The notes: generated by a model not told the origin, from the letters alone. A stretch of 12,684 nucleotides of DNA from Candidatus Woesearchaeota archaeon (GCA_019322385.1 JAHWIS010000015.1:1-12684); one strand, 5' to 3'; numbered from the stretch's first letter, positions 1 through 6,215 are shown. Made by a program: numbers and translations.

Positions 1-216
1 CCCTCCCCCCACATTTTTGTTCTACAGCGTGCTATCGAGCGCAGCGAGATAGCACTGGGTCTTGCGTATCAAATGCGCGTAACCATTTGTTCTGGGTCCC
101 TCCCCCCACATTTTTGTTCTACAGCGTGCTATCGAGCGCAGCGAGATAGCACTGGGTCTTGCGTATCAAATGCGCGTAACCATTTGTTCTGGGTCCCTCC
201 CCCCACATTTTTATTC
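1..216. repeat. 97-bp tandem repeat, two full copies and a fragment
   Basis: Copy 1 is 1-97 and copy 2 is 98-194, identical as far as I can read. A third start, 195-216, matches the first 22 bases with one mismatch (g to a at 213) and then diverges into the end of the coiled-coil gene. Each copy holds two inverted repeats: an 8-bp stem GTGCTATC/GATAGCAC with an 11-nt loop (29-55 and 126-152), and a 6-bp stem GCGTAT/ATGCGC with loop CAA and one G-T pair (64-78 and 161-175). The array is cut by the window edge, so the total copy number is unknown. On the minus strand it lies directly downstream of the operon ending at 211, so it may form part of the transcript's 3' end. There are no variable spacers, so it is not CRISPR. 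Confidence 0.9.
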
Positions 217-504
217 AACAATACCGAGAAGTTTCTTCTTCTTTAACCTCAACTCTGCAATCTTGTTCCTGAGCTCTTCTTTCCGTTTCCTGTTCTGCTG
301 AAGTTCATCATAGAGGTCCTTGTTCTTCTGTATGGAATCCTTGTATAATATATTGGTGTCCTTTATCTCCTGCTTCACCGCGTCAAGCTCATTCACATCA
401 ACTGTCTTTACAGGATGCAGCTTCCTATGCTCAAGAATGTCAGATGGATTAAGCTTCCCTTCCTGGACAAGATTCTTCTCTTCTTCTGTCAATGTAATTC
501 CCAC
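211..504 (-). CDS. Small coiled-coil protein, function unknown
   Basis: This gene encodes about 97 residues. I place the start at the GTG at 504-502 because GGTGAT (514-509), a good match to the archaeal anti-Shine-Dalgarno, lies 4 nt upstream. An in-frame GTG at 513 overlaps that site and would add only three residues. The N-terminus (GITLTEEEKNLV) looks like a short helix. From about residue 37 to the end the sequence is strongly charged and helical, with heptad-like spacing and a Lys/Arg-rich stretch (RKRKEELRNKIAELRLKKKK), consistent with a coiled coil that may bind a partner or nucleic acid. No catalytic motif or signal peptide is visible. The hydrolase stop lies 17 bp upstream, so it is probably the last gene of a three-gene minus-strand operon. 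I do not recognise the family. Confidence 0.75.
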   Translation of the reverse strand: MGITLTEEEKNLVQEGKLNPSDILEHRKLHPVKTVDVNELDAVKQEIKDTNILYKDSIQKNKDLYDELQQNRKRKEELRNKIAELRLKKKKLLGIVE

Positions 505-521
505 TAGTATCACCCTTTTGT

Positions 522-1088
522 TTATTCAAAAAATCCTAGAATGCTTGGCAGCTCTGTGACGCCCGCCTCTCCATTCATATGCTGCAGGCCTTTCTCAACG
601 ATTATCCTAGCCCCTAATTTCTCTTCAAATATCTTTGAGTCATCAAGAGGCACGTATGGATCATCATCTGAGAACACTGCAAGGAATCTGTCGCAATGCG
701 ATCTGATCTTTTCCCAATCTATAGGTGTATCGATCCAAGGCCTTGCAACATCTTCTGCGCCTTCCTCTTCAAACACAACAGGCTTCAGGTGCATCCAGCC
801 TGCGACAAGCACCGCGCCGCCGACCTTAACTCCTTCCTCAAGCCTTTCAAGATATCGCAGCACTGTCTGGCATCCTATGGAATGTCCTACCAAGAAAGTG
901 TCTGAGTCAGCCGTCCCTACCTGCTCTGCGAGATGCCCGACCCATGCATCGATCTCAGGCTCTTCAGCATTAGGCATTGCAGGCACTGCAACCTCAAAGC
1001 CTTTTGCTTCCAGCTCCTTCTTGAGCCACGGGAACCACCCCTCTTCAGGAAATCCGTCCCAGCCATGTATTATGATTGCTCTTTTCAT
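522..1088 (-). CDS. RBBP9/YdeN-family alpha/beta serine hydrolase
   Basis: This 188-residue protein has the compact alpha/beta-hydrolase layout of the RBBP9/YdeN family, whose members are usually 180-200 residues. The first strand leads to HGWDG (8-12), an oxyanion-loop type motif. The nucleophile elbow is GHSIG with Ser70. The acid loop is DDDPYVP, with the catalytic Asp probably at 142 or 143. The catalytic His is His170 in LQHMNGEAG, the family's usual His-x-Asn-x-x-x-Gly ending. It should be a soluble cytoplasmic serine hydrolase (esterase or peptidase-like); the substrate cannot be read from sequence. The ATG follows the TAG of the upstream gene by one base, and AAGGA precedes it, so translation is probably coupled. 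The family call is firm; the physiological role is unknown. Confidence 0.9.
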   Translation of the reverse strand: MKRAIIIHGWDGFPEEGWFPWLKKELEAKGFEVAVPAMPNAEEPEIDAWVGHLAEQVGTADSDTFLVGHSIGCQTVLRYLERLEEGVKVGGAVLVAGWMHLKPVVFEEEGAEDVARPWIDTPIDWEKIRSHCDRFLAVFSDDDPYVPLDDSKIFEEKLGARIIVEKGLQHMNGEAGVTELPSILGFFE

Positions 1089-1089
1089 T

Positions 1090-1269
1090 CTAATCCTTGA
1101 ATATCACGATCTTCTCTTTCTTCTTCCCCTTCTTGCCTTTCTTGAAGTAACCTATGAATATAGTATAGTATGTCCTGAGTGATGGCCATAGGAACAGGTA
1201 GTGCCGCAGTATGCTCCCTACTCCTGCTTTTCCTTTTCTCTTTTGGGTTTTCCTTTTCCTCTTGCTCAT
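1090..1269 (-). CDS. Small basic, probably membrane-associated protein
   Basis: I take the ATG at 1269-1267 as the start, giving 59 residues. A longer in-frame reading begins at 1314, but the TATA-like TTTTTAAAT at 1292-1300 lies inside it and about 27 bp before 1269, which would make the mRNA nearly leaderless at this Met. The protein opens with a very basic stretch (SKRKRKTQKRKGKAG), continues with a hydrophobic aromatic segment (roughly residues 20-42, ILRHYLFLWPSL then TYYTIFIGYF) and ends in another Lys-rich stretch. This fits a peripheral or single-pass membrane protein with positively charged flanks. It is the first gene of the minus-strand operon with the hydrolase and the coiled-coil protein. 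No family is recognised. Confidence 0.6.
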   Translation of the reverse strand: MSKRKRKTQKRKGKAGVGSILRHYLFLWPSLRTYYTIFIGYFKKGKKGKKKEKIVIFKD

Positions 1270-1291
1270 ATTAATGCAATTTCCTTGTTTG

Positions 1292-1300
1292 TTTTTAAAT
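1292..1300 (-). promoter_or_regulatory. TATA box of the small-protein/hydrolase operon
   Basis: On the minus strand this reads ATTTAAAAA, a good archaeal TATA element, centred about 27 bp before the chosen ATG at 1269. The predicted transcript would start at or just before that codon. A 5-bp hairpin TGCTG/CAGCA (1318-1332) lies just upstream, outside the core promoter. Confidence 0.55.
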
Positions 1301-1342
1301 CTTTTTATGCTCATTCCTGCTGTTTTGCAGCAAAAACCTTAA

Positions 1343-1377
1343 ATTAGCAGGTTTAAGAAAAAGAAAGAGAAAAAAAA
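1343..1377 (-). terminator. T-rich terminator after the surface-protein gene
   Basis: Directly after the TAA of the gene ending at 1378, the minus strand reads an eight-T run and then a pyrimidine-rich tract with further T-runs. Archaeal RNA polymerase terminates at such T-runs, usually without a strong hairpin, and none is seen here. Confidence 0.6.
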
Positions 1378-3720
1378 TTATTTCCTTTTTATTGCGATAA
1401 TCGACACGATTGCCATTGCAATTATCGCCAGTATGCATACTGCGCCTATCCAGTTGGCCTGGGTCTGCATGTTCATTACAGCTAATGCTGTGATCCCTGC
1501 GCCGAATTCCTGCTGGTCAATGCACTGCAGGCCATAGGGAATATAGGTTGCCCAATTGTTTCCTGGGAAAGGTAGTCCAACTTCGTTGCCCCATGCTGTC
1601 TCTTCCTGTATGTACACACAATTATTCAGTGCTTCGATTGCATTCAGGTCATAGCCATCTGCATTGTTGTTATGTACTGCGGGGTCGGTCACATCAACAA
1701 TTTTGATGTATTTGGCTTCTGTCAGGTCCCCTAGATCGAAAGTCGTTATTGTATGGATGTTGTGGACAGGGTCCCTTACAGTGTTGTCAGCTATTCCCAG
1801 GTAATGCCAGGTCAGTCCATCAACACTGGCATATACTTCTGCCTTCTCTAGAGGATATGTTCCCCATGTGTCTTCAATCACCTTGATGTCATTTCCTTCT
1901 CCATTGTGGATCGGGCAGGAGAATTCTGCGATCATCCACCCTCCGAATCCTAGACTGAAGAAATTGCTCTCGCTTTGTCCTGTCTCATAAGCCAATCCTT
2001 GTTCAGGCACAGAGCGCGCTGGCGTGACATTGGTTCCGTCCTTTCTAAGGCCTTGCTGATAGCTTACCACAGCAGATGCGTAATAAGGTGCCAGAGTCAG
2101 GATCTCCTCTTTCTGCACCACTGCGTGAGCTGCAACCAATGGTGTACTGCATGGGAAATCAGCCAGGTTGAACACATACTCGATCTCTGTGATTGCAGGG
2201 TCATGCTCGTCATTGATGGCAAAATGTCCTGGTCTTGGATTGCCTTTCTTTGTCTGTGGTATCTCTTCCAAGCTGCAGGCTACATGCAGATGTGTTTCTG
2301 TCATCTCCCATCCGCCTGTTGTCTCATATCTCACATACAGGTTGGAGTCATCATTCCATATCGTGACGTCACCTGCATCAATGTGCTGTCCTGCAACCAT
2401 GTCTGAAATAAGAGGTATCACTTCACAGCCTGGCGGTCCTGGCTCGCAATCAGGATCAATGACCAGGAAGCCGTTGTCTTCTGCACAATCAACAAAATTC
2501 TCATTGATTGCAGATGCTGCTTCATTCACCTGTGAAGGTGAGTATGCTGTTGAGGTTCCTCCTAACACTTGCTCAGCAAGTAGAAGGAACTGGCCGACAG
2601 TCCATCCTTCAAAGTCTCCAGAAGCGATGTATAGGTCTCTCAAAAGACCTCCTGTTGGTGGAATCTTGCCGATTCCAGCGTCTGAGAACAGAACATTGAG
2701 CTTCAGGGCTGTGACTTGTCCGCCAAGCACGCCTGCTTCAGTGCTTGTCGGGTTGGTATGGCTGGAAGTCAATGCATTTGCAGGCCCTCCTGCTGGAAGA
2801 TATGCTGCAACTGCAGATGCACCTGAAAATGTCAGGGTGTTTCCGACTCCGACAACCAGATTGCCTCCGATCACTGTAGCCCAATTGTTCTGCAATAGAC
2901 AGGCTGTATTTCCTCCTTGGCACTGGTCTGTTCCCCATCCTCCTTGGGTCTGGGTGCAGTAATCTCCGATTTCAATCACACAATCCTCTTCGATCTCCAC
3001 CTCGATGTTGTCAAGCGCAAAGCCGACTCTGTCGCTTATGCCAAGATTCATCGATCCTATGAAGACGACCTTTGCTATGTTAGGGTCATTGTGCCCCATA
3101 GGGTATGCCTTTCCATCACCCATATAGCCGCTGCCAGGTCCCATTGTCTCTCTGTGCAGCAGGACATTGTTGTTGTCAAAGTACAGCGCGTGCCAGTATT
3201 CATTATGGTCAAAGTCTATTGCAGCCATGCTGAATCCTACCACGCCTGGGATGTTTGACATGTCGATCACTATTGATTGATACTTTGAATATGCGTGCTT
3301 GAGAAGGTCGCTTTGGCTCATATCGCGTGTGTCAGTCAATGTTTTTCCGCCTGCTCCTGTTCCGCCGTCATCCCTTACATAGTCATCCCTGATAGTATCA
3401 GTCCCTCCGAAATTCCTGTCATTTACTGTGAAACCGACAATCTTTATGTGGTCTCCAGGATGAGCTTTGGAATCTTCTTCAGCAATCTCAGGAAGATCCC
3501 CTGTTGGTGCCAGGGCAGCAGTGCCTCCTACAGGCAAGGCAACCAATGGCGGACTGCTTGTCATATAGAAATTTATGTTTCCATATGCAGTTGGTATGGT
3601 ACCAACAGTGTCATACTCATTGTAACCCTCAAAATCAATAAAAAATGTTGCTGCTGATGCGCCTGCTGTCAATAGTGCTGTTATTAAGACAAGCAAGCAG
3701 AAAAAGACTGTTTTTTTCAT
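1378..3720 (-). CDS. Secreted, membrane-anchored multidomain surface protein with discoidin-like insert
   Basis: The ATG at 3720 is preceded by GAGGTGAG and begins a clear signal peptide (MKKTVFFCLLVLITALLTAGASA, cleavage near residue 23), giving 780 residues; an in-frame upstream extension to 3816 is leader and promoter DNA. Residues about 25-246 form a beta-rich domain ending in the DNIEVEIEED type of lectin-like sandwiches. Residues about 255-418 begin CTQTQGGWG and end NFVDCAED, like a module of many bacterial exported proteins. Residues about 430-535 (QHIDAGDVTIWND, THLHVAC, KKGNPRPGHF) belong to another extracellular module, whose usual tail (ETAWG then PGNNWATYIPY) comes only at about 706-729. 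Between them lies a discoidin-like domain (about 550-700: GGWMIAEF, AEVYASVDGLTWHYLG, AKYIKIVDVTD, GYDLNAI). The C-terminus is one membrane helix (757-777) and KRK. It probably sits on the cell surface and binds glycans or protein; the ligand is unknown. Confidence 0.85.
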   Translation of the reverse strand: MKKTVFFCLLVLITALLTAGASAATFFIDFEGYNEYDTVGTIPTAYGNINFYMTSSPPLVALPVGGTAALAPTGDLPEIAEEDSKAHPGDHIKIVGFTVNDRNFGGTDTIRDDYVRDDGGTGAGGKTLTDTRDMSQSDLLKHAYSKYQSIVIDMSNIPGVVGFSMAAIDFDHNEYWHALYFDNNNVLLHRETMGPGSGYMGDGKAYPMGHNDPNIAKVVFIGSMNLGISDRVGFALDNIEVEIEEDCVIEIGDYCTQTQGGWGTDQCQGGNTACLLQNNWATVIGGNLVVGVGNTLTFSGASAVAAYLPAGGPANALTSSHTNPTSTEAGVLGGQVTALKLNVLFSDAGIGKIPPTGGLLRDLYIASGDFEGWTVGQFLLLAEQVLGGTSTAYSPSQVNEAASAINENFVDCAEDNGFLVIDPDCEPGPPGCEVIPLISDMVAGQHIDAGDVTIWNDDSNLYVRYETTGGWEMTETHLHVACSLEEIPQTKKGNPRPGHFAINDEHDPAITEIEYVFNLADFPCSTPLVAAHAVVQKEEILTLAPYYASAVVSYQQGLRKDGTNVTPARSVPEQGLAYETGQSESNFFSLGFGGWMIAEFSCPIHNGEGNDIKVIEDTWGTYPLEKAEVYASVDGLTWHYLGIADNTVRDPVHNIHTITTFDLGDLTEAKYIKIVDVTDPAVHNNNADGYDLNAIEALNNCVYIQEETAWGNEVGLPFPGNNWATYIPYGLQCIDQQEFGAGITALAVMNMQTQANWIGAVCILAIIAMAIVSIIAIKRK

Positions 3721-3748
3721 GAACTCACCTCGTTTGTTATATATAATA

Positions 3749-3764
3749 ATGATTGGCCAACCAT
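3749..3764. promoter_or_regulatory. Near-perfect palindrome in the divergent promoter region
   Basis: The core TTGGCCAA (3753-3760) is a perfect palindrome. It extends to ATG-A-TTGGCCAA-C-CAT, 16 bp with one mismatched pair. It lies between the surface-protein start (3720) and the TATA-like tracts at 3773-3795 on the minus strand, where a repressor or activator could sit near the minus-strand transcription start. It is about 60 bp from the response-regulator promoter. Function is inferred from symmetry and position only. Confidence 0.4.
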
Positions 3765-3772
3765 ACGAATTG

Positions 3773-3795
3773 CTTATATATAAATATATATAGTT
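3773..3795 (-). promoter_or_regulatory. TATA-rich promoter region of the surface-protein gene
   Basis: Alternating TA tracts here give several possible TATA elements on the minus strand. The one nearest the gene (about 3773-3781) would place transcription start near 3750 and leave a leader of about 30 nt containing the GAGGTGAG ribosome site. A second TA tract at 3738-3747 lies too close to the ATG to serve an mRNA with this leader. Confidence 0.45.
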
Positions 3796-3819
3796 ACCTC
3801 TAGTCCCTTCACGCAAAAA

Positions 3820-3827
3820 TTTAAATA
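3820..3827 (+). promoter_or_regulatory. TATA box of the two-component operon
   Basis: TTTAAATA is a strong archaeal TATA box, about 38 bp before the ATG at 3862. Transcription should start near 3850, just before the Shine-Dalgarno AGGGGTG (3851-3857). Confidence 0.65.
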
Positions 3828-3861
3828 TACCTGTTCAATCCTCTGGCCTAAGGGGTGTTTC

Positions 3862-4230
3862 ATGGCAAAGAAAAAGAGCGTACTCATAATCGAGGATGAG
3901 GAGAACATAGCTAATGCTCAGAAGATGATCCTTGATGAAGAGTTCAATGTCTCTGTAGCCTATGATGGTGAGACTGGCCTTGAGAAGATAAAAAAACTAA
4001 GGCCAGACCTGATAGTTCTTGACCTGATGCTTCCCAACAGGGGAGGCTATGATGTCTGCTTCAGCATGAGGCAGGATCCAGAGCTCAAGGACATCAAGGT
4101 CCTCATGGTGACTGCCTTGAACCAGCCAGTAGATAAAAACAAAGGGGTGATGGTTGGCACAGACGAATACCTTACAAAACCGTTTGAGCCAGAGCAATTG
4201 TTATCTGCTGTGAGGAAGCTGCTGTCATGA
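3862..4230 (+). CDS. Single-domain response regulator (CheY-like receiver)
   Basis: This 122-residue protein is a complete receiver domain and nothing else. The acidic pocket is at Glu11-Asp12-Glu13, the phosphoacceptor is Asp54 in VLDLMLPNRGG, the conserved Thr is Thr84 (LMVTALN), and the conserved Lys is Lys106 in LTKPFEPEQL. The residues for Mg-dependent phosphotransfer and switching are therefore present. There is no DNA-binding or enzymatic output domain, so it must act through a partner protein or in a phosphorelay. The ATG follows AGGGGTG at a normal distance. The histidine kinase gene overlaps its stop by 4 nt, so the kinase is the likely phosphodonor. The family assignment is firm; the output target is not visible in the window. 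Confidence 0.95.
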   Translation: MAKKKSVLIIEDEENIANAQKMILDEEFNVSVAYDGETGLEKIKKLRPDLIVLDLMLPNRGGYDVCFSMRQDPELKDIKVLMVTALNQPVDKNKGVMVGTDEYLTKPFEPEQLLSAVRKLLS

Positions 4231-5699
4231 CCTTTGCCGAGATACTGCATGGATTCTTCTTTTTCCTGGGAACAACACAAGGCGAACTTCTCAAGACTGC
4301 CATAGAGTTCATCTTCTTCACTTTTGTCGATTACATGGTCATCTCTGAGTGGACCCGCAGCAGGAAAAAGGAGCTGAAGTTCCTTGTCATCGCATTCTCC
4401 ACTCTTGTGATAAGCAAGCTCGTTTCTGTCTATTTCCTCGCGAGCTATGTCTTCATCGAAGGCACTCCGCATTTCCGTCTCCTGACAACGTCTGATAATT
4501 TCTTTGAGATATTTGCTTTGTTCCTTGTCGCGAATGCTTTTGTATATCCCATACTGCGGCAGAAGAAGATAAGGGCGCGGAAGTTCATGGCAGACCACTT
4601 CATGCTGCTGGTCGGTGTAAGCTTTGTATTCTCTATCTTTGTCCTCTCAATCCTCGACCTGACCGGAGGTTCTCTTAATGCTTTCTGGAGCAACACGAGC
4701 ATCAATGTCGCCAAAGTTGTCGTCCTGCTCTACTATGCTGGTTTCATACTTGTAAACCAGAAGTATCGCCTCAAGTACAAGGCGAATATAGTCATAGCAT
4801 TCATTCTCTACACCATAGCGCCAGTCATCAATCTGTTCAACATAGTCATTTATGACGGCTTCAACCCATATCTTGTTGTCGCGTCGCATCCTTTCCCTTT
4901 TGTCTCTATCATGATATTCACGCAGGTCATCTACCTGAAGCTCGTCGACAAAGCGACAATAATTGACCGCCTGAAGAAGTCAGAGAAGTTGTATGCGCAG
5001 GAGAAAGAGGTCTCCAAGCTCAAGGATGAGTTCATCTCGACTGTGTCGCATGAGCTCAAGACACCTTTGACATCTATGAAGCTCTATGTCGGTCTGCTCA
5101 AGGAAAAGAAGCTGGGCGCCCTCAAGAAGAAGCAGGTCGATGCGCTTTCTGTCGTCAATGATGAGACTGACAGGCTCAATGCACTTATCACTGACCTTCT
5201 TGACCTGTCGAGATTGGAGTCTGGCAAGTCAAAGCTGGAGCTTTCAGAGTTCGACCTTAGGAAGCTCGTCAATAACAAGCTCTACCTGAACATTGCGAGG
5301 AAGAAGAAGATAGCTGTCAACGTCGACATCCCTAAGGATTTTATTGTTGCTGCTGACAAGGGTAAGATAAAGCAGGTCTTCATCAACCTGTTCAGCAACT
5401 CTGTGAAGTTCACGCCTGGCAAAGGCCACATAACCGTCGCTGCCAAGATGTTCGAGACAGAGTGGGAGTTCTCTGTATCAGACAATGGCAAGGGCATCGA
5501 GAAGCATAAGATCCCGAAACTGTTCGACAAGTTCTTCCAGGCAGAGGACTTCATGACCCGCAAGGAAGGAGGCACAGGCCTAGGCCTCGCAATAGTCAAG
5601 CACATAGTCGAAATGCACAAAGGCAAGATACACGTCCAGTCAGAAGCAGGCAAAGGCACAAAGGTCTCAATAATGTTCCCGAAGCTTTCACGATACTGA
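4227..5699 (+). CDS. Membrane histidine kinase with seven-helix sensor region
   Basis: This 490-residue kinase starts at an ATG in an ATGA overlap with the receiver gene. Residues 1-240 contain about seven predicted membrane helices (near 22-40, 50-75, 92-112, 125-146, 158-176, 186-207 and 216-238), with no large extracytoplasmic domain, so the signal is probably read in or at the membrane. A coiled linker (245-268) leads to the dimerisation domain with the H-box FISTVSHELKTPL, phospho-His275. The ATPase domain has the N-box (INLFSNSVKFTP, Asn391), the G1 box DNGKGI (419-424), an F-box-like segment (KLFDKFFQ) and the G2 box GGTGLGL (448-454), all intact. It should autophosphorylate and pass phosphate to the adjacent receiver. 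The ligand is unknown. Acquisition from bacteria is possible, as for many archaeal kinases, but is not shown here. Confidence 0.95.
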   Translation: MTFAEILHGFFFFLGTTQGELLKTAIEFIFFTFVDYMVISEWTRSRKKELKFLVIAFSTLVISKLVSVYFLASYVFIEGTPHFRLLTTSDNFFEIFALFLVANAFVYPILRQKKIRARKFMADHFMLLVGVSFVFSIFVLSILDLTGGSLNAFWSNTSINVAKVVVLLYYAGFILVNQKYRLKYKANIVIAFILYTIAPVINLFNIVIYDGFNPYLVVASHPFPFVSIMIFTQVIYLKLVDKATIIDRLKKSEKLYAQEKEVSKLKDEFISTVSHELKTPLTSMKLYVGLLKEKKLGALKKKQVDALSVVNDETDRLNALITDLLDLSRLESGKSKLELSEFDLRKLVNNKLYLNIARKKKIAVNVDIPKDFIVAADKGKIKQVFINLFSNSVKFTPGKGHITVAAKMFETEWEFSVSDNGKGIEKHKIPKLFDKFFQAEDFMTRKEGGTGLGLAIVKHIVEMHKGKIHVQSEAGKGTKVSIMFPKLSRY

Positions 5700-5707
5700 A
5701 CCAGTAG

Positions 5708-5716
5708 TTTTATAAA
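5708..5716 (+). promoter_or_regulatory. TATA box of the small charged-protein gene
   Basis: TTTATAAAT lies just after the kinase stop. It predicts transcription start near 5736, immediately before the AGGTG ribosome site at 5739-5743, so the gene has its own promoter. Confidence 0.55.
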
Positions 5717-5748
5717 TCTTATTTGCCTAACTTTTTCAAGGTGTTGTG

Positions 5749-6045
5749 ATGCGAGACTATCTTGAAGACACACGTTCTGTATATCATGCCGACAGGCTGC
5801 CTGATGGCTGGTGGGAGCAGAAGGAGAAGGACCGCCAGTACAGGGAAGAGAGGGCACCTGTCTACGCCCCAGGCCCTGATGACTACAGGCCTGAGGAGAA
5901 GAAAAAGGAAGATGATAAGAAAAAGAACAGAGGGGTTATAGTAATAGACTACGGCAGTGATGAAGAAGACGACAAGAAAAAGAAAGGCCCTATCGAAATA
6001 GACATAAAGGACTGCCCAACCCCTGAAGAAGCTGATTCTGAATGA
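5749..6045 (+). CDS. Small highly charged protein, function unknown
   Basis: This gene encodes 98 residues. I chose the ATG at 5749, 5 nt after AGGTG, over an in-frame GTG at 5746. The first 45 residues contain an aromatic and charged stretch (RSVYHADRLPDGWWEQKEKDRQYREER). The rest is probably disordered, with two Lys/Asp/Glu-rich linkers, each followed by a short hydrophobic strand: GVIVIDYG and then PIEIDIKD. The duplicated linker-plus-strand pattern suggests two short binding motifs for a partner protein. There is no signal peptide, membrane helix or Cys-rich site. It lies between the kinase gene and the tRNA gene with its own TATA box, so it need not belong to the signalling operon. I do not recognise a family. 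Confidence 0.7.
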   Translation: MRDYLEDTRSVYHADRLPDGWWEQKEKDRQYREERAPVYAPGPDDYRPEEKKKEDDKKKNRGVIVIDYGSDEEDDKKKKGPIEIDIKDCPTPEEADSE

Positions 6046-6058
6046 TTTAGACCAAACC

Positions 6059-6066
6059 TTTAAATA
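6059..6066 (+). promoter_or_regulatory. TATA box of the tRNA-Thr gene
   Basis: TTTAAATA lies about 30 bp before the first base of the mature tRNA (6094), the normal archaeal spacing for transcription starting a few bases upstream of the tRNA. Confidence 0.6.
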
Positions 6067-6129
6067 CAACCAAAAATCGCATTCTACTCATATGCCTCCT
6101 TGGCTTAGTCGTATAGCGCGTGCTTGGTA

Positions 6130-6149
6130 CGCCAGAACTCGCAACAAAA
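6130..6149 (+). other. tRNA intron in the anticodon loop (position 37/38)
   Basis: These 20 nt separate A37 (6129) from A38 (6150). A relaxed bulge-helix-bulge can be drawn. TTGG (6124-6127) pairs with ACAA (6144-6147) at three of four positions. The 3-nt bulges are TAC (6128-6130) and AAA (6148-6150), and cutting each after its second base gives exactly these ends. Confidence 0.8.
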
Positions 6150-6171
6150 AGCACGAGGTCCGGGGTTCAAA

Positions 6172-6201
6172 AACATCAGAACAAGTGTCTGTTGATGAAA
6201 G
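6172..6201 (+). other. tRNA intron in the T-loop (position 59/60)
   Basis: These 30 nt interrupt an otherwise standard T-loop. The central helix TTCA (6166-6169) with TGAA (6196-6199) is perfect and stacks on the T stem. The bulges are AAA (6170-6172) and AGT (6200-6202), and cutting after the second base of each rejoins TTCAAA with T to give TTCAAAT. The intron-side helix is weak (TCA 6176-6178 with TGA 6193-6195), so the motif is relaxed on that side. Confidence 0.8.
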
Positions 6202-6215
6202 TCCCCGAGGAGGCT

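Larger units (their letters stand above)
6094..6215 (+). tRNA. tRNA-Thr (anticodon GGT) with two introns
   Basis: The acceptor stem is GCCTCCT (6094-6100) with AGGAGGC (6208-6214) and discriminator T6215; CCA is not encoded. The anticodon stem is CGTGC (6119-6123) with GCACG (6151-6155), and loop bases T32 T33 G34 G35 T36 A37 give anticodon GGT at 6126-6128. The T stem is CGGGG (6161-6165) with CCCCG (6203-6207). G1-C72, C2-G71 and U73 fit the archaeal threonine identity set. Two introns interrupt it: 6130-6149 (20 nt, position 37/38) and 6172-6201 (30 nt, position 59/60). Removal gives a 72-nt tRNA with T-loop TTCAAAT. The D-stem has three clear pairs (GCT/AGC), and the D-loop AGTCGTAT has only one G where G18-G19 is expected. 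Confidence 0.9.

Noticed and set aside
1..200. G-quadruplex in the G-rich strand of the repeat
   Set aside because: The run GGGGGGAGGG does not provide four separate G-tracts with suitable loops within one unit.
1..216. CRISPR array
   Set aside because: The units are contiguous and identical over 97 bp, with no short repeat alternating with unique spacers and no cas gene nearby.
541..1182. 213-residue open frame on the plus strand opposite the hydrolase gene
   Set aside because: The opposite strand encodes a clear alpha/beta hydrolase with intact catalytic residues; this Ser-rich frame has no recognisable feature.
2168..2962. 264-residue open frame on the plus strand
   Set aside because: It lies wholly opposite the surface-protein gene, has no ribosome site or domain, and its composition is that of an antisense shadow.
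6094..6215. tRNA pseudogene broken by insertions
   Set aside because: Both insertions are bounded by bulge-helix-bulge-like elements whose predicted cuts restore an intact 72-nt tRNA, and promoter, terminator and threonine identity bases are present.
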